From Haematococcus lacustris (taxonomy: Eukaryota > Chlorophyta > Chlorophyceae > Chlamydomonadales > Haematococcaceae), in NCBI GenBank assembly GCA_030144725.1, contig JASKMD010000029.1, forward strand, positions 5,565,538 to 5,629,537: a stretch of 64,000 nucleotides of DNA, written 5' to 3'. This document shows positions 56,569 through 64,000 of the stretch, in pieces. A model generated the notes under the pieces. It was given only the letters and a program-made list of their open reading frames with translations, did no database searches and had not been told where the DNA came from. Position 1 is the first letter of the stretch. Every line of letters begins with the position of its first letter. Position numbers and translations under genes: made by a program.

Positions 56569-56914
56569 GTAGGTTATGAGCTCCACCTTGACGTGTCCAA
56601 CGCTTCATCGAGGCAGGTGATTGGGGGGGTGGGCCTGGTTATTGATTGTGGAAGCCAAGCTAAGCCTGCAGCCTAACATCAGCCTAACATCCTAACATCT
56701 AATAATGTACTTAGACACGGGAAACCGCACCCTACATACAAACTAGTGATCTTGTTTGCGAATAACGTCAGATGGGTTGTAGCGTTGATGATCTTAGCTG
56801 TGGCCTGCTAGCTGCCTTCAAACAGCGCAAACAACTGGGTGATGGGCTAGGATGCTTCCACAAGTAGCAGGAGAGCCACATCAGCCCTCCCCCAACCCCT
56901 GCTGCTGCCTGCAG

Positions 56915-57191
56915 TTCCGTGACCAGGGTGGCCACCAGGCCGCCAGCAACAGCCGTGCTTCACCAGCATCCCTCCATAGCGGGCCTTCTGGCCTGTACGT
57001 GCCCAGCCTGGACGAGCCCCTGGCCCCTGCCAAGCACTCCCAATACTCCCTTACCCCAGTGGCATCAGCACAGGACCCGCCTGCTCAGCAGCCGGGCAAG
57101 AGTCAGAGGAGACGGGTCAGGCTGTCTCTGCAGCCAGCGAGGTCAAGCACGTGCCCGATGACCACATGGAGGAGGAGGTTGGGGAAGAGTG
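56915..57191 (+). pseudogene. Duplicated CFAP97 last exon
   Basis: Copy of 50282-50593 (FRDQGGHQAASNSRASPA, LDEPLAPAKHSQYSL). A one-base loss (GGCAAGAGTC versus GGCACAGAGTC) shifts the frame after AQQPG, and about 35 bases coding the Ala/Val stretch are missing. The protein end would therefore be altered if spliced. Confidence 0.8.
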
Positions 57192-58300
57192 AGGCGTAGG
57201 AGCAAGGCTAGGGTCTTGGGTGTTGGCCTGTGGTTCGGGATGGTGTTCTGGGTGCATGTTGTGTGTGGTGGGGACAGTCATTTCCTCTGAGAACACATGT
57301 GACATGTGTGTACCTTTGGAAGCACATGCAACATGCATGCGCCAGGTGATGATAGTTCTTGCTTGCTTGTATGCCCTTACCTGCTAGCCCTACCCCCTGG
57401 GCCTTGCTTTTAATGCCCGTCTGATTGTTTGCCGATACGTCTGGCAACCTCCATCGCACCCCGCCCGGTTTTTGCCAAGGACCTGAGCATTGCAGCTCAT
57501 GGACGGTGTCAGCCCATGGATGATTGCATGGGGCCAGCATGCAGTCCATGCAGTAGCTATGCCACAAGCATTCAATGCAATCCTGAGAGGCTTGCACTTG
57601 ATGATGGGGAGGGGCGAACACGCACCTACATGCATGCCTCTGCATCTATCCAAAGCAAGGATGCTCAAACAAACCAACCGCCTGCCAGAACCCCACATCT
57701 CCACTATATTGCCCGAGCCTGCCAGGCGCTGATGACTTTGTGACAATGTGCATAGCAACTTTACGTGACCCTTGGCTGTAGTAGGACATAACCACGGCAA
57801 GCGCAGTGGGCGACCGCGCTTTCAGCTCAGCAGGGAGTCTGCTTAGAAAGAAGATGGTTGGACCGTCTATACAGGGAGCTATAGGCGGTTTGGTCACCCT
57901 CTGAGTTCGCGGGGTTCGGGATTGTGTCCATGATCATGGCTATTGATACCGTTACAGCGGCTTCTCTGTCTACGATGTCCCGCTATGTCTTGGTAGGAAC
58001 AGGCAAAGCCTATGCGCTAAGTGGTGGAAGAATGTGTTTGCAACCAGCAGAAGTTGGTCACAATTCATATCCTTAATCCATGCATGCAGTGTGGAGCCCT
58101 ACGGACGCATTGCGCGGAGCTGCAGGGTTTCCATCAATATGCCAGGAGGGCAGGGCTTTGGCAGTGACCATGGTGCGTGAGCGAGGCGGGCGACCTGCGA
58201 TCGTCGTCGTGTCCATCGCTCACTCGGCTTGCTGACAGCATGCGTACGTTTCATAGCCTCACGCGCCACACACAGGGTCAGCTTCTAGGCTACGAGACAC
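57192..58300. other. Second copy of the segmental duplication, then spacer
   Basis: 57192-57690 copies 50594-51070 with an insertion at about 57365-57480. 57776-58060 is the diverged partner of 54565-54850. 58139-58200 repeats 55770-55835. No intact gene; the CLC promoter should be at the right end. Confidence 0.6.
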
Positions 58301-58325
58301 GGTGCCTGCCGTGCTCGCAGACAAC

Positions 58326-63105
<4,780 letters not shown>

Positions 63106-64000
63106 GTCAGGGGCTGAGGCGTGAGGGAGGGTGTCAGGGCCACAGCCAGGCAGGGTGGGGCTCGGGGCGAGGGATGGGCACTGTTGAACAGGTTGGGGCA
63201 CAGCAGCGCATGGTGAAGTCCGGATGCAACAAGGGTGGCCAGCTCAGGGACAGGGGACCGGGACATGGGCAGGGCAGGGCAGGGCAGGGCAGGGCAGGGC
63301 AGGGCAGGGCAGGGCAGGGCAGGGCAGGGCAGGGCAGGGCAGGGCAGGGCAGGGCAGGGCAGGGCAGGGCAGGGCAGGGCAGGGCAGGGCAGGGCAGGGC
63401 AGGGCAGGCGGAGTCAGTGGAGGCAGGCTGCTGGGGCTCACCAGTGCCAGAGACAGGCAGGCGCCCCTATGCGAGCAGGAAGGCTGCAGGGCCTGACCAA
63501 GTGCAGCCTGGGGAGGCAGGCCAGGGAGAGTTGCTCAAGGCCGTTTGGCTGGGTCATGCAAGAAGAGCAGGCTGGCCCCAGACCACTGTGGCAGGCTTGG
63601 ACAGGCCAGGCTGTGATTGGTTGGGCAATGCAGCCACCAAGGCTGGTACCACACCAAACCTGCCCCAGGACCACACTGACGTTCGCAGCCTTGGCCTCAA
63701 ACAAGCTCCTGGCTTGTATTGCCTGTACTGCCTTTGCCTCCCTCACACCAGCTGCCTGCACCCCTGACCCCCCCGACAGCCACCACTGGCCATCACTGCT
63801 CTCCACTGCCTGCCACCTCACCCCTGGTAGGGTGTCCCATTTGTGCCCTAGCGCCAGAGTGGCCCGGCCCCACCCCCTTGTACTCAGACCCCCCAACCCG
63901 TCCCCTCAACATTCCCAACCTTCCCCTCCACTCCACTCAACCTTCCCTACCTACCTTCCCCTCCACGCCTACCTGCGACAGAGTGATTCTGACCCACTGC
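63106..64000. other. CLC intron (presumed) with (GGGCA)n array
   Basis: After the GTCAGG donor at 63106 no further CLC exon could be recognised. 63268-63406 is about 28 uniform GGGCA units. The remaining sequence to the edge has only compositional frames. Confidence 0.6.

Overview
The window looks like nuclear DNA of a chlamydomonadalean green alga. It is GC-rich, packed with GCTGCAG-type microsatellites, and its genes are split by many short introns with GTGAGT/GTGCGT-like donors and (G)CAG acceptors. The recognisable genes are plant/algal (plastid-lipase-like protein, CUE-domain protein) or ciliary (CFAP97/Hemingway-like). The repeated nuclease-like family reminds me of Haematococcus-type genomes, but the species is inference.

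Layout. 1-5.1 kb is a transposon graveyard: a broken Fanzor/TnpB-like nuclease gene, a tRNA-like SINE head, a hAT-type MITE with a perfect 8-bp target duplication, a long foldback palindrome and a LINE 3' fragment. A four-exon CUE-domain gene lies at 5.5-6.7 kb (minus). Another MITE, a hAT transposase fragment and two more Fanzor scraps follow to 9.7 kb. A partial Gln-rich gene at 10.2-11.0 kb ends next to an intact Ty1/copia element (11.48-16.44 kb, minus). 16.5-21.3 kb has little that can be named apart from a possible Pro-rich minus-strand gene. A seven-exon class 3 lipase gene of the plastid lipase type fills 21.3-28.0 kb.

29.1-35.1 kb is a roughly 6-kb unit bounded by 270-bp terminal inverted repeats and a 5-bp target duplication. 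It carries a three-exon gene of unknown function with 36-residue repeats. 36.3-45.4 kb is a many-exon coiled-coil gene on the minus strand. It is head-to-head, across about 270 bp, with a CFAP97/Hemingway-like gene (45.7-50.6 kb) whose N-terminal half is a Glu/Ala/Pro repeat of about 725 residues. Between 50.6 and 58.2 kb the last two exons of that gene recur as broken copies around a second, nearly complete but disabled Fanzor-like gene and a third Fanzor fragment. A CLC-type anion channel/exchanger gene starts at 58.3 kb and runs off the right edge; its introns hold several simple-repeat arrays.

Two themes stand out. First, there are at least three and perhaps five relics of a Fanzor-like (eukaryotic TnpB-related, RuvC) family, with a conserved intron position that in one copy has been filled by a 92-unit CCGAC array. 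Second, the 6-kb inverted-repeat element with its unrecognised gene is a candidate undescribed mobile element. Exon coordinates come from reading splice signals, frame and phase by eye; no alignment or search was run.
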